Shown: positions 12,741 to 23,942, counted from the first letter of the stretch. The stretch: DNA of 64,000 nucleotides from Adiantum capillus-veneris (GCA_014529385.2 CM043948.1:78995291-79059290), one strand, 5' to 3'. Made by a program: numbers and translations. Notes: generated by a model from the sequence alone, not told the origin.

Positions 12741-13190
12741 ATGACGTATGTGTGCTATCTCTTACTCTAATCTGTCTAATAGATTAGTAAGATTCAACTA
12801 GCTATGTGTGTGTGTGTGCTATCTCTTACTCTAATCTCTCTAATAGATTAGTAAGATTCAATTAGCTATGTGTGTGTGTGTGCTATCTTTTACTCTAATC
12901 TTCTAATAGATTAGTAAGATTCAATTAGCCATGTGTGTGTGTGCTATCTATTACTCTAATCTCTAATGGATTAGTAAGATTCAATTAGCTTTAAGAAGGA
13001 CATGTGTGTGTGTGTGTGTGCTATCTTTTACTCTAATCTCTCTAATAGATCGGTGAGATTCAATTAGCTTTAGAAAAGGATGTGTGTGTGTTCTCTTTTA
13101 CTCTAATCTCTCTAATGGATAGTACGATTCAACTAACTTTAGAAAAGATGTGTGTGTATGTTTTCTCTTACTCTAATCTCTCTAAGTATA
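12741..13190. repeat. Tandem repeat, about 65-bp units, inside the chromovirus LTR
   Basis: Six to seven degenerate copies of a unit containing CTCTTACTCTAATCTCTCTA, ATAGATTAGTAAGATTCAA and a (TG)n run. Units differ mainly in GT-run length. They fall between the TATA box and the presumed end of the LTR, so they would be in the transcribed leader. Confidence 0.8.
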
Positions 13191-13640
13191 CCTACTCTTT
13201 CTAGTTAGTGCATGTTCACTATTAACTTATGTATGGTTAATTGAAAGTTAATACATAAGAGAACTCATCATAGTCTTATTATACATGATGAAATTCTTAT
13301 TCACCAATTTCATTGTCAATTAGATTAAGTAGAATTTTGAATAATACTAAAAATTGATTTTGTTAAAGTATAGAAATTGAAGTTAGAATTGGATTAGAAA
13401 TGTGAAGCATAAAAGTAATGCATTCCTAAACTTTCACTCATAGTTTACACATTTAATTTTTGATTAATTACGATTAGCAAATATTTGATGTATAGAAATT
13501 AGATGTAAAACAACAACAATAAGTGTGGATCCGAGTTGGCGAGGGTTCAAATTACAGACTCTCTTTGAAAACAAGGAGATTACTAAGAAAATTGACCAAT
13601 TTAAAGTTCTAAGTGTATAACATAAGTGTAGTACAAGAAA

Positions 13641-13770
13641 ATGTCTCCAAAGCGTGCTCGAACCCAAGGCACTAATGATCATGGAGCCAGTACAAGTAAT
13701 GGTGGAACCCCTGCGGAACATACTATGTCTCTACCAATCGGACCAATCGGAGCTATGGTACAGGTTAGTA
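13641..13770 (+). pseudogene. Possible gag N-terminal fragment downstream of the LTR
   Basis: A short frame opens with MSPKRARTQGTNDHGAST and continues to GPIGAMVQ, then loses protein character. Basic, Ser/Thr-rich starts like this are common in plant chromovirus gag proteins, and its place about 120 bp after the presumed LTR end fits a gag start. It does not overlap the sequence of the upstream gag (7681), which lacks its own N-terminus. So it could be the 5' part of a second copy, or a first exon. The remainder to 14407 is non-coding. Weak call. Confidence 0.35.
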
Positions 13771-14018
13771 TTGCAGTTTCAAGTTATGCATCATTGCATA
13801 TGCGAGACCATAGGAATATATTATTTACCTTATGAAAAGAAAACACGAACCGAAACCATGGGGCTTAACCCCAAGAAACTCATCATATGTTTGATAAGTA
13901 GGAAAGATTGTCTGGTTAAACTGGTTGCTATAGGAAAGAATGTTTGTCCAAAACCTTCGGTATGGTTGTTCTCAAGTCTCTCTACTTATTAGCGCTGGTA
14001 TTATGTGGCACTTGACGA

Positions 14019-14185
14019 GGCGTGAGATGACGCCCAGGATGGCACCGCTGATGCTGTGGTGGGAGTACACCCAGATTAGCCCAGCTGAATACAGCGGTTT
14101 TGTTTTGCCGTGGCGTGAGGATGACGCCCAGATTCGCACCGTTGTTGCTCTGACGAGAGTACGTCTAGATTAGCACAACGAATAC
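14019..14185. repeat. Tandem duplication, about 93-bp period
   Basis: Two diverged copies both starting GGCGTGAG(G)ATGACGCC and both ending near GAATAC. The second copy begins at 14112. They lie in the non-coding stretch 13770-14407, in which nothing else is recognisable. Confidence 0.65.
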
Positions 14186-14402
14186 TTGTTGAGCGGTATG
14201 GGACGCTCATGAGGACAAGGGTTTTTATAAATAATTTATATACCGATCGGACATAATAGCGTCAATAGAGATTCTTGAGTGAACCTAATCCAAGGGTTGT
14301 TGGTTTAAAATTGGACGACTTCTTGTTTGACTATTGTTTGTAATACTGTTTGAAGGGCTATTTTAACGAACCAGTATCATAAATAAAGTAAAGGAACATG
14401 TA

Positions 14403-14407
14403 TATTT
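14403..14407. repeat. Target-site duplication of the copia element (left)
   Basis: TATTT immediately outside the left LTR matches TATTT at 24985-24989 outside the right LTR. Confidence 0.9.
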
Positions 14408-14729
14408 TGTAAAGAATGAGGATGCAAGAGAGCTACACAAGACAAGCACAAAGCACACAGAGATGGAAAGCTTCTTCTTCTTCTTTACAGAAAAGAGAGT
14501 ACAAAATGACTAAGTGCTAAAGCTGAAAAGTAGCACATATGTACATGTGGTCACTAAGTGTGAACTCGCTAGAAGCGTACTAGGCTGGCACTATAAGTGT
14601 AGTCTAGCTGTAGATACACTGGCAGAGATCCTCCGTGTCGGTCACCTAACGCGCCAGTGAGTAAATGCCGTAAGCGGCCAAGACCCATAGTGGATGCCAG
14701 CTCAAGGTGTAGAGCTCGACATCTCAACA
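14408..14729 (-). repeat. 3' LTR of the nested copia element
   Basis: 322 bp, matching 24663-24984 with about eight mismatches by eye. It starts TGTAAAG and ends CTCAACA on the plus strand. The polypurine tract (CTCCCCCTCGAGCTC read on plus, 14730-14744) lies directly inside it. The pol frame overlaps its inner end. Confidence 0.93.
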
Positions 14730-16868
14730 CTCCCCCTCGAGCTCTGCATGTCGCAGAGTCCAAGCATAGTCCGGAAACGTCGAAGCTTCTCAGCTCCGAG
14801 GGCCTTGGTAAAGATATCCGCTATCTGCTCCTCTGTGCTGACGTAGACCAAGTCGATGTCGCCCGCCAACACTCGCTCTCGAACGTAGTGGTAATGGACC
14901 TCTATGTGTTTGGTCCTGGCATGGAACACTGGGTTCCTAGCCAACTGCATGTTGCTGAGGTTGTCACAATGGATGAAAATCTGCTGGTCCACCTGCACTC
15001 CCAAGTCCTCAAGTAATGTGCGTAGCCAAGCTACCTCGCACGCCGCAACTGCTGCACCTCTGTACTCGGCCTCTGTGCTCGATAAAGCAACCGTAGGCTG
15101 CTTTTTGCTGCTCCAAGTAACAGCAGCACTCCCAAAAGAGAACATGAAGCCACTCGTAGATCTCCTATCAACAATGCTACCTGCCCAATCTGCATCTGTA
15201 TACCCATACAATGCTAATGGTGCATCTGCTGCATAGAACAATGCGTAGTCAAGAGTACCTTGCACATACCTAAGTGTGCGTCGTACTCCATCCAAATGTG
15301 GCTTCCTCGGAAGTTGCATGAACTGACTCTCCAAGCCTACTGTGTAGCTCAAGTCTGGCCTCGTGATAGTCAAGTAGATTAGACTACCCACAATCTTCCT
15401 GTACATGTTGACATCCTCAACAACATCACCCTTCTCTGCACTCAGCTTTGCATTCACATCCAAGGGAATAGAAATTGGCTTACAATCAGCCATACCATAC
15501 TTTGACAACATGTCCAAAGCATACTGTCTCTGTGATAGCCATACACCCTCTGGAGTCCTGATCACTTCAATGCCAAGAAAGTAGCGCAACTCGCCTAAAT
15601 CTTTCATTTCAAACTCCTGTTTGAGAAGACCCTTCACATGGTCAATCTCCATAGCATTGTCACCAACAATAATAAGGTCATCTACATATATGGTAATGAC
15701 CACAATCCCCACATCACTCTCACGTACATAGAGTGAATGATCAGCATGAGCTCTCCTAAAACCAATACTGACAAGATACTTGGCAATCCTGTCATACCAT
15801 GCTCTAGAGCCCTGCTTCAAACCATACAAAGCTTTGAGAAGTCTGAATACATAATCTGGGTAACCTGGATCGACATAACCAGGTGGCTGATCCATATACA
15901 CTTCCTCTTGCAACTCACCATTCAAGAAGGCATTCTTTACATCCATTTGATGCATAATCCATCCTCTAGATGCAGCCACTGCTATGACAGCTCTCACTGT
16001 CGTCATCTTTGCCACTGGAGCAAAGGTCTCCTCATAGTCTATGCCATACGTCTGTGCATAACCCTTTGCGACCAGCCTTGCCTTGTGATGCTCAATGTTA
16101 CCATCAGCCTTATGCTTGGTTTTATACACCCATTTGCAGCCAATAGCTTTCTTGCCACTTGGCAATGGCACCAACTCCCATGTGTCATTTGCTTCCAATG
16201 CAGCCATCTCTTCATTCATTGCATCATCCCAATGCACATTTCCAACTGCATCCTCAAAACATGTGGGCTCCACATCCTGTATCACCTTAGCCATGTAGGC
16301 TTGGTGATGCGCTAGATACCCATCATAAGTCAATTTCTGAACTGGGTTTCTGACTCTATTAGATCTGCGCGGTCCTGGGTCACTCCTTTGCCCTCTAGCA
16401 TCTTCTTGTACTTTCCTTACACCAGGTGTCCTGACAGCCGGAATTCCAAATTCCTCATCAAGACTTTGTTCAGAACCATCTGAATCCATGTCTACATGTG
16501 AAAAACCTGATGATGCATCAACCATAAAGGGAGGTTCATCAACCTTTTCCTTTCCTTTTCGTGATACATTCCCTGTACCTGTTGGTGGAGTAACCTATGT
16601 ACGTAGTCTACCATTCCATGGTTTCTCAATAGAGCCACGAGAAGAGGACTCTTGTGGTCCACTCAAAACCTGTGACTGTGGCCTCACATTTTGTACAACC
16701 ATATCATCTTTTACATCAGCCCCAATAGTGCCATGTGCATTGCTGTACCAGCTGCTCATCTCATCAAAGACTACATCTCTGCTCACTCGTAATTCTCGTG
16801 TAGTAGGATTGTAGCACCTGTACCCCTTTTGTTCAAGGGAATATCCCACAAGAATACATTTCTCTGCT
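14702..16868 (-). pseudogene. Copia pol: integrase C-terminal linker, RT and RNase H
   Basis: Ty1/copia reverse transcriptase and RNase H. The minus-strand frame from the CACTA junction at 16868 to 14702 is open except for one TAG at 16592-16594. It begins with the post-integrase motif GYSLEQKGYRCYNP, then an acidic/Ser linker, the copia RT start (WELVPLPSGKKAIGCKWVYK), RLVAKGY, FAPVAK, QMDVKNAFLNGEL, YGLKQGSRAWYDRI, the catalytic YVDDLI, LSQRQYALDML, and RNase H (GYTDADWAGS, SSTEAEY, IHCDN, KHIEVHYHYVRE). All these motifs are in the expected order and spacing. The frame terminates inside the LTR. Lacking gag, protease and integrase core, it could act only alongside another element's proteins. 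Confidence 0.95.
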
Positions 16869-16871
16869 TTA
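16869..16871. repeat. Target-site duplication of CACTA (left)
   Basis: TTA, matching TTA at 24578-24580. Three-base duplications are the rule for CACTA elements. Confidence 0.9.
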
Positions 16872-16892
16872 CACTACAAGAGGCTCTTCACA

Positions 16893-17027
16893 TTAGCGAC
16901 GCTCACACAGCGACGCTCAAAAAAAAAATTCCCGGCGTCGCTATGAGCGTCGCTATGAGCGTCGCAAATTTCTTTGTAAATTTGCGACGCTCATAGCGAC
17001 GCTTATAGCGACGCTCATAGCGACGCC
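16893..17027. repeat. Left subterminal repeat array of CACTA
   Basis: Repeated 10-12 bp units of AGCGACGCTCAT in direct and inverted orientation. Part of it (16934-17027) folds on itself around a CTTTGT loop, with one extra unit in the right arm. In En/Spm, TNPA binds such subterminal motifs to assemble the transposition complex (established knowledge); here the unit differs from the maize motif. Confidence 0.85.
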
Positions 17028-17059
17028 AGCTGGGGTAAAAAAAATAACCGAGCGCGCCC

Positions 17060-17088
17060 AAAAACTCAGATCTCAGATCTGAGTTTTT
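17060..17088. repeat. 29-bp perfect inverted repeat
   Basis: AAAAACTCAGATCT, one spacer base, then its exact reverse complement. It lies just inside the left subterminal array. It could be a cruciform or protein-binding site near the element promoter; function not known. Confidence 0.8.
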
Positions 17089-17119
17089 CGACGCCCTCAA
17101 GCAAAGAGCAGGTAACGCT

Positions 17120-17124
17120 CTCCC

Positions 17125-17175
<51 letters not shown>

Positions 17176-17328
17176 CTTTTACACACACACACACACACAC
17201 ACACGAGGAGAGGAAGGAGAGACAGGTATGCTCCTTCCCTCTCCTCATTCTCATGTTCCCTTCCTCTCTTTCTCTCTCCCTCGCTCTCTCTCTCACACAC
17301 ACACACATACACACACACATATAGTGTT

Positions 17329-17370
<42 letters not shown>

Positions 17371-17580
17371 CAAAAACGCACACACATACATAAACAAAGA
17401 ATGCACACACACATTGAGAGAGAAAAAGAGAGAGAGAGCATGCATAAACAAAAAACGCACGCATTGAGAGAGGAAAAGAGAGAGAGAACATGCATAAACA
17501 AAAAACGCACACATTGAGAGAGGAAAAGAGAAAGAAAACATGCATACGATCCAAAAAAACGCACACACATTGAGAGAAAA
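17120..17580. repeat. CT/GA microsatellites and about 53-bp tandem units
   Basis: (CT)n at about 17121-17172, (AC)n after it, (GA)n at about 17332-17368, then three to four units containing GCATAAACAAAAAACGCAC and a GAGAGAG run (17390-17580). The long overlapping ORFs here are Leu/Ser/Arg/Glu artefacts of the repeats. The block lies in the 5' region of the CACTA element before its first gene. Confidence 0.85.
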
Positions 17581-17849
17581 AGAAAGAGAAACTAAGGGAG
17601 CGTTGTAGGAAACTAATTAAAATTAAAAGACCTAAAGATCTAGCCGACGAGGAGTTGAACTGAAGACCTATTATTCAAGAGAGAAATGGCATAATCAATC
17701 TATCATACTTGGCATGGGTGATAGAAAGGTTATACCATTTATCTCTTTTTATTGGCACACACATCCACACACGCGCACACACACAGGAAGAAGAGAGTTA
17801 TAACGTCGTAGGAAACTATTTTAAAAGACGTTAAAGATTAGGTTATATG

Positions 17850-17915
17850 TAGACTTACATTAAATTAAATTTAGGTTTATTTTTAACTAGATTTACATTT
17901 ATTTAAGCTAGATTT
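17850..17915. repeat. Direct repeat flanking the captured gene fragment, left copy
   Basis: TAGACTTACATTAAATTAAA onward matches the segment starting at 18153 (TAGACTTACGTTAAATTAGA) along roughly 65 bp with scattered differences. The pair brackets the HMA fragment. Confidence 0.75.
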
Positions 17916-17938
17916 AGATTTATGTTATATTAGATTAG

Positions 17939-18137
17939 ATGCGGGTCTCCATAGACTGCGATGCCTGCATGAAGCGGGTGAAGAAAGCCCTCAATGGAAT
18001 ATAGGGTATTGCTGCCTTCACTCATAGTGGGCTCCGTCGATCCAAAAGTACTGGTGAAATGTCTTCAGAAGATAGGGAAGAAGGTGGATCTTCAGGGCGG
18101 CAAGAGTCACTACATCCCCGACACAATGACCATCTAG
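17939..18137 (+). pseudogene. Captured fragment of a heavy-metal-associated (HMA) domain gene
   Basis: An ATG at 17939 opens a frame with MRVSIDCDACMKRVKKALNG, the start of an HMA fold with its metal-binding C-x-x-C (CDAC). After a stop and a frame change near 18003 the fold resumes at about 18027 as VDPKVLVKCLQKIGKKVDL and ends at a stop at 18135. This is the layout of plant HMA proteins (copper-chaperone or HIPP type), which bind metal in the cytosol. The middle strand of the domain is lost and the frame is broken, so no functional protein is expected. It lies inside the CACTA element, in its sense orientation, between two copies of a 65-bp repeat, which suggests capture of a host gene piece. 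The exact donor gene is not identifiable here. Confidence 0.75.
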
Positions 18138-18152
18138 ACAACCTCTAGTCAT

Positions 18153-18218
18153 TAGACTTACGTTAAATTAGATTTAGCTTTATTTTTAGTTAGATTTACG
18201 TTTATTTAGATTTACGCT
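18153..18218. repeat. Direct repeat flanking the captured gene fragment, right copy
   Basis: Partner of the repeat at 17850. It begins 16 bp after the stop codon of the HMA fragment. Confidence 0.75.
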
Positions 18219-18521
18219 TATTTACGTTAGATCGAGTCCACGCAAGAATTACTTACGGTTTAGGGTTTAGAGTTAGACGAACAGTGAAAAGATCTACTGT
18301 GAAAAGATGTTAAGATGAAGTGAAGTGCTACAGCTAGAGAAGAGGCAAAGGGATTTTGTCCACTACATGCAGTATCATGTAGACGTGGGTGTCTAGATTT
18401 CTTGTACCCACAAATATAGGTATTGACCAATAAAGACGAGATTATAACCCGGTGGTTCTGATCTCCGTGCACCTCTAGACCGAGGTGTGCGGGGATTGGA
18501 CATGACTAGAGAATGTGAGGT

Positions 18522-18522
<1 letters not shown>

Positions 18523-18562
<40 letters not shown>
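18523..18562. repeat. (GA)n microsatellite upstream of the transposase gene
   Basis: About 40 bp of GA dinucleotides ending 66 bp before the transposase ATG. GA tracts are common in plant 5' regions; a regulatory role is only a possibility. Confidence 0.9.
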
Positions 18563-18565
<3 letters not shown>

Positions 18566-18627
18566 GACGAAGAATGCCAATAGAATATTAAATTTGTTGT
18601 CTAGGTTATAAGTTTTTTATCCTCATT

Positions 18628-21600
18628 ATGAGTAGCGACGAGGATGTGGGACCGTCCAACCGAAACACCTATCTCTCAACGAGGGTCTTATGTCCTTGTA
18701 ATCAATGCAAGCATGCTGTGCGACGGACAAGACGTGTTTCTTTGCAGCACGTTCGTGAATTTGGCGAGTTCGATCCATCTATTATAGATCGAGTTGTTGC
18801 CAATTATAACTCGTCGGACTCTGACGCTGGCCAACAAGCAGCAATCTTGCAACCCAATAGACGTGTTCGCAGGCGCTTTGGTCAAGCAGCATATGTGAGG
18901 CCACAAGATGTAGCCTCTGACAGCTCGGGGGATGATCATGCAGAGCACATTCCCAACGAGGCAATGTTTGAGCCCGAGATTGATGAAATGATCGAGACGA
19001 TCATGGATTCAGAAAGGCTTATCTATGATGATATGAAAAGTGAAGCCGATACATCATTGTATAATGGAGCACGTATGTCTAGATTGAAAGCACTCCTGGT
19101 TCTTCTCAACATGCAGGCAAAGTTTGGATGGAGTGACACTAGCGTCACAGCGCTTTTCAGGTGATCTATTACAATTAGTTTACTTTAATAGAACTCATGG
19201 TGTATAATGATCTGATAGATTTTTACACGACTGTATCATATTTTTATGTTGTGTAGATTGCTGAAAGAGCACATTCTACCAGCTGACAATGTGATGCCAG
19301 ATTCCCGAGATGAAGCAAGAAAGATTTTGCGAAACTTGGGGATGGATTATAATTCTATCCACGCTTGTCCTAATGACTGCATTCTTTTCAGAGGGGAATA
19401 CACAGACATGGAGAAGTGTCCGAAATGTGATTCCGAAAGATATCGAGTAGATCTCCACGGGACAAAAATTCCACAAAAGGTTTTGCGACATTTTCCTTTG
19501 CTTCCTCGCATCAAGCATTTCTTCGAATGTAAGTCCATGGCCGCCCTAGCATCATGGCATGAGGAGAATAAATCTTCGGATGGTGTGCTACGAATTCCTG
19601 CAGATTGCGCAGCCTGGAAACATATAGATGGAACATGGTCGGATTTTGCCAGGGAAGCTCGAAATTTGCGCTTAGGCCTGGCTATGGATGGCGTAAATCC
19701 ATTTGGTCAAAGATCAACATCTTACAGTGTATGGCCCGTTGTCATCGTCAACTACAACATTCCCCCGTGGTTGACTACGAAGAAGGGGCACCTATGGCTA
19801 AGCTTGATTGTGCCAGGGCGATATAAAGTGGGGAATATGGATGTGTATCTTCGTCCACTATTGGAAGAGCTACAACAATTGTGGATTGGCATAGAGGTGG
19901 TGGATATGAGCCGACACACAGGACGACGGAATGCTTTGATCAGAGGTATTCTAATGTGGACCATGCATGACTATCCCGGGCTAACAGAATGCTCAGGTGA
20001 TCTATTGACACTCCTCTCTCAGACACTGTAAATCTGGTTTTTCCCCATAGTTGATCTATTATCATGTGTATACATGCAGGGCTTCAAACAAGCGGATACA
20101 GAGCATGTGTCACATGTGGACCTAGACTGAATGCACGTAGGGCACCCTCACTGAAGAAGCAAATCTACGAAGGTCATCAAGCGTATCTTCCGGAGAATCA
20201 TGTGTTACGCGACGGCTTTTTGGGAAGAGAGCCACCAAGGATGTCTGCACAAGCATGGTTAGAGCAGAAGGAGATGTGCGATGACGGATTGCCTCCAGGG
20301 ATGAAGAGACTATCTCTATGGTACGAGTTACCATACTGGCCTCGACTCGTGATCAATCACTTGCTCGATCCAATGCACATATTCAAGAATGTGGGTAATC
20401 TACTATGGGACCATTTGACCGGCAAGAAAGATACTTTGGGAGCCAGAGTTGACCTTAGAAATGTGGATCGTATGGAGCAATATTGGCCGCAAACAGCGTC
20501 TGATGGATCGATAAAACTTCCTAAAGCACCATGGATTTTCACAGGAGCCCAAGAACGCAAAGTAAAAGAGGCCATTCGATCTTTGCGGACCCCCACTGGC
20601 GTAATGCACTCGCTCCGAACGTGTTTTACTAAAGAAGGAAAGCTTACCGGTTTGAAGTCACACGATTGGCATAAAATGTGTCAGGTACGTTCATAGTGGA
20701 CTTTAATATCATTGCATAAAATGTGGACTTTAATATCATTGCTGCACATACTTTACAGTTTATTTTACCGGTTGCCATTGAGGGATGTTTGTCTCTCGAC
20801 ATCCGTAACACAATCTACAAACTTGCAAAGCTGGTGCAATGGATCTCACAAAAGGAGATCGACGTAGACTCCATACCATTCGCCAAACTAAATGCTGCGG
20901 AGCTTGTGTGCATGTTTGAGAAACATTTTCCTACTACAATGCTAACCATTCAGGTGCATCTTCTTATTCACATAGTTGATGAGGTGGAAATAGCTGGCAC
21001 AGTTCATTCCAGATGGATGTTCTTCTTAGAGCGTTTCATGAAAACGCTTAAGGGATATGTGCGTCAAAAGGCACGTCCGGAGGGTAGCATGGCAGAAGGT
21101 TGGTTGGTATCAGAGTCCCTAGTGTACATTGGAGAGTGGTTAGACGGATTTGATAAATCCCGGGACACGCTATGGCGAACCATAGATGATGAGCGCATAT
21201 CTGGGATTGTCATGTGCAATCTCGGTGTTGAGAAGAAGATGACGGAAGATCTAGAGGCTAAAATCAACCGATTTTGCATGCTTCACAATCCAGTGATGCA
21301 AAAGTGGATTTCACAATATGAGGATGCAAAGCAAGAGCGACAAAGGGCACGAATCGAGTGGAGACGGGGAAGACGACCACCGATGCACTATCCAGCGGTT
21401 CTGGAGAGCCTACCAACCTTCATGAGCTTAAGATGGTTGCACAACCAATTGAAAAGCGCACAACAATGCGGTGACGAAGTGACTGAAGAAGAGTGGGAGT
21501 ACTCTCGGGGTTGCGCGACCAAGGTAAGTTTGCAATGTACGACTAGCAAGTGACTTTATTTATAAACGTTTGAACGGCCACTCATAATCTTTGTTCGTTG

Positions 21601-22356
21601 TAGTATAAGTCATACACAGCAGCATGGTGTAAAGGTCGACATTTTAGGGTGGAACGAATCGACAAAAAGCGTTTTACTCAAGATTGTGGAATCATGGCAA
21701 AATTTGAACAGTCTAGTCGACGACGTTCCTCTGATGCAGATCCCGTGGTGGCGGAACTCACTTACTTCGGCACGCTGCAAGAGATTTTGAGGATCGATTA
21801 CAGAGGATTTTTTGTCGACTTGTTCGACGTGCAATGGTTCAAGATAATCATGGAGGGTCGAAACGCTACTGTGCGTAGAGGAGAGTCTGGTTTTCTTGAG
21901 GTGGATTCTACTAAGAAATGGACTGACCTAAGAGACACTTTCGTACTACCCGAGCATTGTGAACAAGTAAGTATATAAATAGTTAACATCCCCCTTTTAC
22001 AAGTTATGTGCTTGAAAGCTCTCATGTAAGTTATGTGGCTCTGGCAGGTAGTATTTCATCCTACAAAGTCTACATCAAACTGGTGGTACGTCATAGAGTT
22101 AGCCCCTCGTAGTGCAAGGACGTATGAAGGCTACCATGTGCCAATCACAACGACATCAATGGAGGAGATCAGAGAAGATGCTCAATCAGAAGCCGCTGCG
22201 GTGGTGCCAGACGAGCATCAAGATGCTACTGCTCTATATGGGGTGCATGCAGAGGAGCTACAAAATGAAACAGAGGATATGTGTTTAAACGGAGAGCTCT
22301 ATATAGATATAGGAAGTTATGCTGAGTTATGCGAGGATGAGAGAGAGATCTCTTAA
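18628..22356 (+). CDS. CACTA transposase, TNPD/tnp2 type, six exons
   Basis: Catalytic transposase of En/Spm elements, which cuts at the terminal repeats. I infer exons 18628-19160, 19257-19996, 20080-20684, 20759-21523, 21604-21966 and 22048-22356. All introns are GT-AG and the frame stays open, giving 1104 residues. N-terminus: a Cys pair (LCPCNQC, about residue 22) like the transposase-associated domain, probably shortened. Then a zinc-ribbon-like segment (CPNDC ... CPKC, about 214-240); the tnp2 catalytic region with MDGVNPFG (about 320), MHDYPG (about 415) and LDPMHIFKNVG (about 518); a DUF4218-like region after the fourth exon start (about 627-760); and a DUF4216-like region (about 930-1010). 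An extra upstream exon is possible because the N-terminal domain starts late. Domain names rest on recognition, not a search. Confidence 0.92.
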
Positions 22357-22628
22357 AGCCACAAATATTGTATTTGAACAATTTTGCTCCGTGCTGTAAA
22401 AGCTCTAGCTCTCTAAGTAGCTTCCATGGTGTGTAACGCTCTTTTCTACTCGCGCTCACATCTTTTGATTGAAAATTCTGAGTTTTCGACTTGCCTCTTC
22501 TACCACTCGATTCATTGCGTCATTGTATTTATATGCGTCATTACGTCATTGTATTTAATGGTCTTTGCGTCATTGTCTACTCTATTCATTCAATATTAAG
22601 TTTAAATATTCGTGTGTTTAATGCAGGT

Positions 22629-23942
22629 ATGGATGATGAGGAGTTTCTTTCTTCTTTGTCACCGCAGCAGAGACAGTGGTACGTGGAGCGTCATCGCTCT
22701 GGCGCATCATCGCGCGTTCCTACACCATCCGCATCTCCCTCTCTTTCGGAGCATTCGGCGCGCTCCGAAGCTTCGGCGACGACGAGACGAGCGTCACACT
22801 CTTCTAGACACCGGCGCTCTAGTGGTGGCGGTGGCGGTTGTTGTGGGGATTCCGCCACCGATGCCTCCACACCGCCTCGTGTTCGACGAGGCTCTTTACC
22901 CTCCCCTTCTTTGCCCGCCCCCACACCAGCCACAGCATCGCCGTCTACGCCAGGTTTTGCACGGCTAACTGTTCCTAGAAGCTACACACCTCTACCTACT
23001 CCGCCAGGAGCCACCCCACTCGACACTCCTCGCTTCGGGGCCCAGACGCCGGTGGAGACACCTGACGTCCGTACCCCCATCGACACGCCGCTAGAGACCC
23101 CTGCCGGGACACCCAGGTTCACGCGTCACCGGCCAGAGGGCTTGCCTTACTCCGTCGACATCAGCGGCGGCATCATCATGGATGATGACGGCAAGAAGGT
23201 GATCTCGCGCATGCGTGGTCTTTGCTCTCAGCTGTTTAGACACTATATACTAAACAAATGGAGTGAAGTACCAAGTGATTTAAAAAACAGAGTCATCAGC
23301 ATACTTCATGATGAGTTTCCCGTTCCAACACGGGATCAGCGCTTCAATGAAGACCTGATGAAGATTCGAATGCGCGAATACTGCAAACACAAGCGTTCCG
23401 AAGTGCAAAAAGCAATCAAGAATGGGTGGAATAGGCCAGATTGGCTGGCCAAAGAAGATTGGAAGAATGCGAAGAAAGCAGCGCGCGAGAATCCCGACAA
23501 GTGGAAGCAACAAAAGGATGCAGCCAGAGCGCGAGTAGAGGCAGGGAGCTCGCACCACTTGGGGAGCGGTGGATGGGCATCATTTGAGGCCGATTTTGTA
23601 AGTCTTTTCACATTGCTCTTTATGCATGTTCGATAGTTTAGGGTTTATGAGTTTTTTAGTTCTAACATAATGAAATCTTTGTATGTTTTGACAGTGGTCG
23701 ATGACAGGACGTGATCCCACACCGTACGAGCGCGAGTACGCAGGCAGGAAGGGCTTAAACGCCCTGATGGACATTCTCAGTTCTCGCAGCGGCATGGTTA
23801 GTATTAGGGTTTACTCTTTTTTATTTTTTGTATTGTTTTATAAATGTCGTTATATGTTTATACTTACTGAAAACTGTCTTATTGTCTTTTTTTGCAGAAT
23901 CCGACAGATACGCCGCTTGGACGCGATGAGACGTCTGATTAG
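22629..23942 (+). CDS. CACTA TNPA-like protein (plant En/Spm second gene), three exons
   Basis: Second En/Spm protein, which in maize binds the subterminal repeats and regulates the element. The ATG at 22629 follows an acceptor-like TGCAG, so a 5' untranslated intron is likely. Exons are 22629-23597, 23695-23796 and 23898-23942, all phase 0 with GT-AG borders, giving 371 residues. Residues 20-180 are low-complexity Pro/Thr/Ser with repeats such as TPLDTPRF and TPIDTPLETP. The folded part (about 195-340) has SEVPSDLKNRVISIL, basic helices (WKNAKKAARENPDKW) and the closing signature HHLGSGGWASF followed by TGRDPTPYE, typical of the Transposase_24/Ptta En/Spm family. The low-complexity half may be a transactivation or linker region. 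It starts 272 bp after the transposase stop; in En/Spm both products arise by alternative splicing of one transcript, which is possible here. Confidence 0.85.

Larger units (their letters stand above)
11963..13520 (+). repeat. 3' LTR of the chromovirus (right end uncertain)
   Basis: Starts TGTAAGGTCTC right after the polypurine tract. It contains an A-rich tract (12470-12550), a TATA box at 12571 and a tandem repeat block. No second copy exists upstream of gag, so the right border cannot be fixed by comparison; a gag-like start at 13641 suggests it ends before that. The stated end is an estimate. Confidence 0.55.

Noticed and set aside
13526-13556. tRNA-like B-box (GGTTCAAATTA) and possible primer site after the chromovirus LTR
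   Set aside because: No cloverleaf could be drawn, and the LTR end is unknown, so neither a tRNA gene nor a primer site can be supported.
13990-14400. Organelle-derived insertion (GC-richer sequence)
   Set aside because: No plastid or mitochondrial gene could be recognised; the composition is explained by a local tandem duplication.
15737-16315. Plus-strand ORF of 192 codons opposite copia pol
   Set aside because: Antisense shadow of a clear RT frame.
17066-17570. Long overlapping ORFs on both strands (Ser/Leu/Cys/Val- or Arg/Glu-rich)
   Set aside because: They arise from CT/GA and AC/GT microsatellites; no protein-like composition or start context.
17939-18137. A functional HMA gene
   Set aside because: In-frame stop, frame change and loss of the middle of the domain; it lies inside a transposon.
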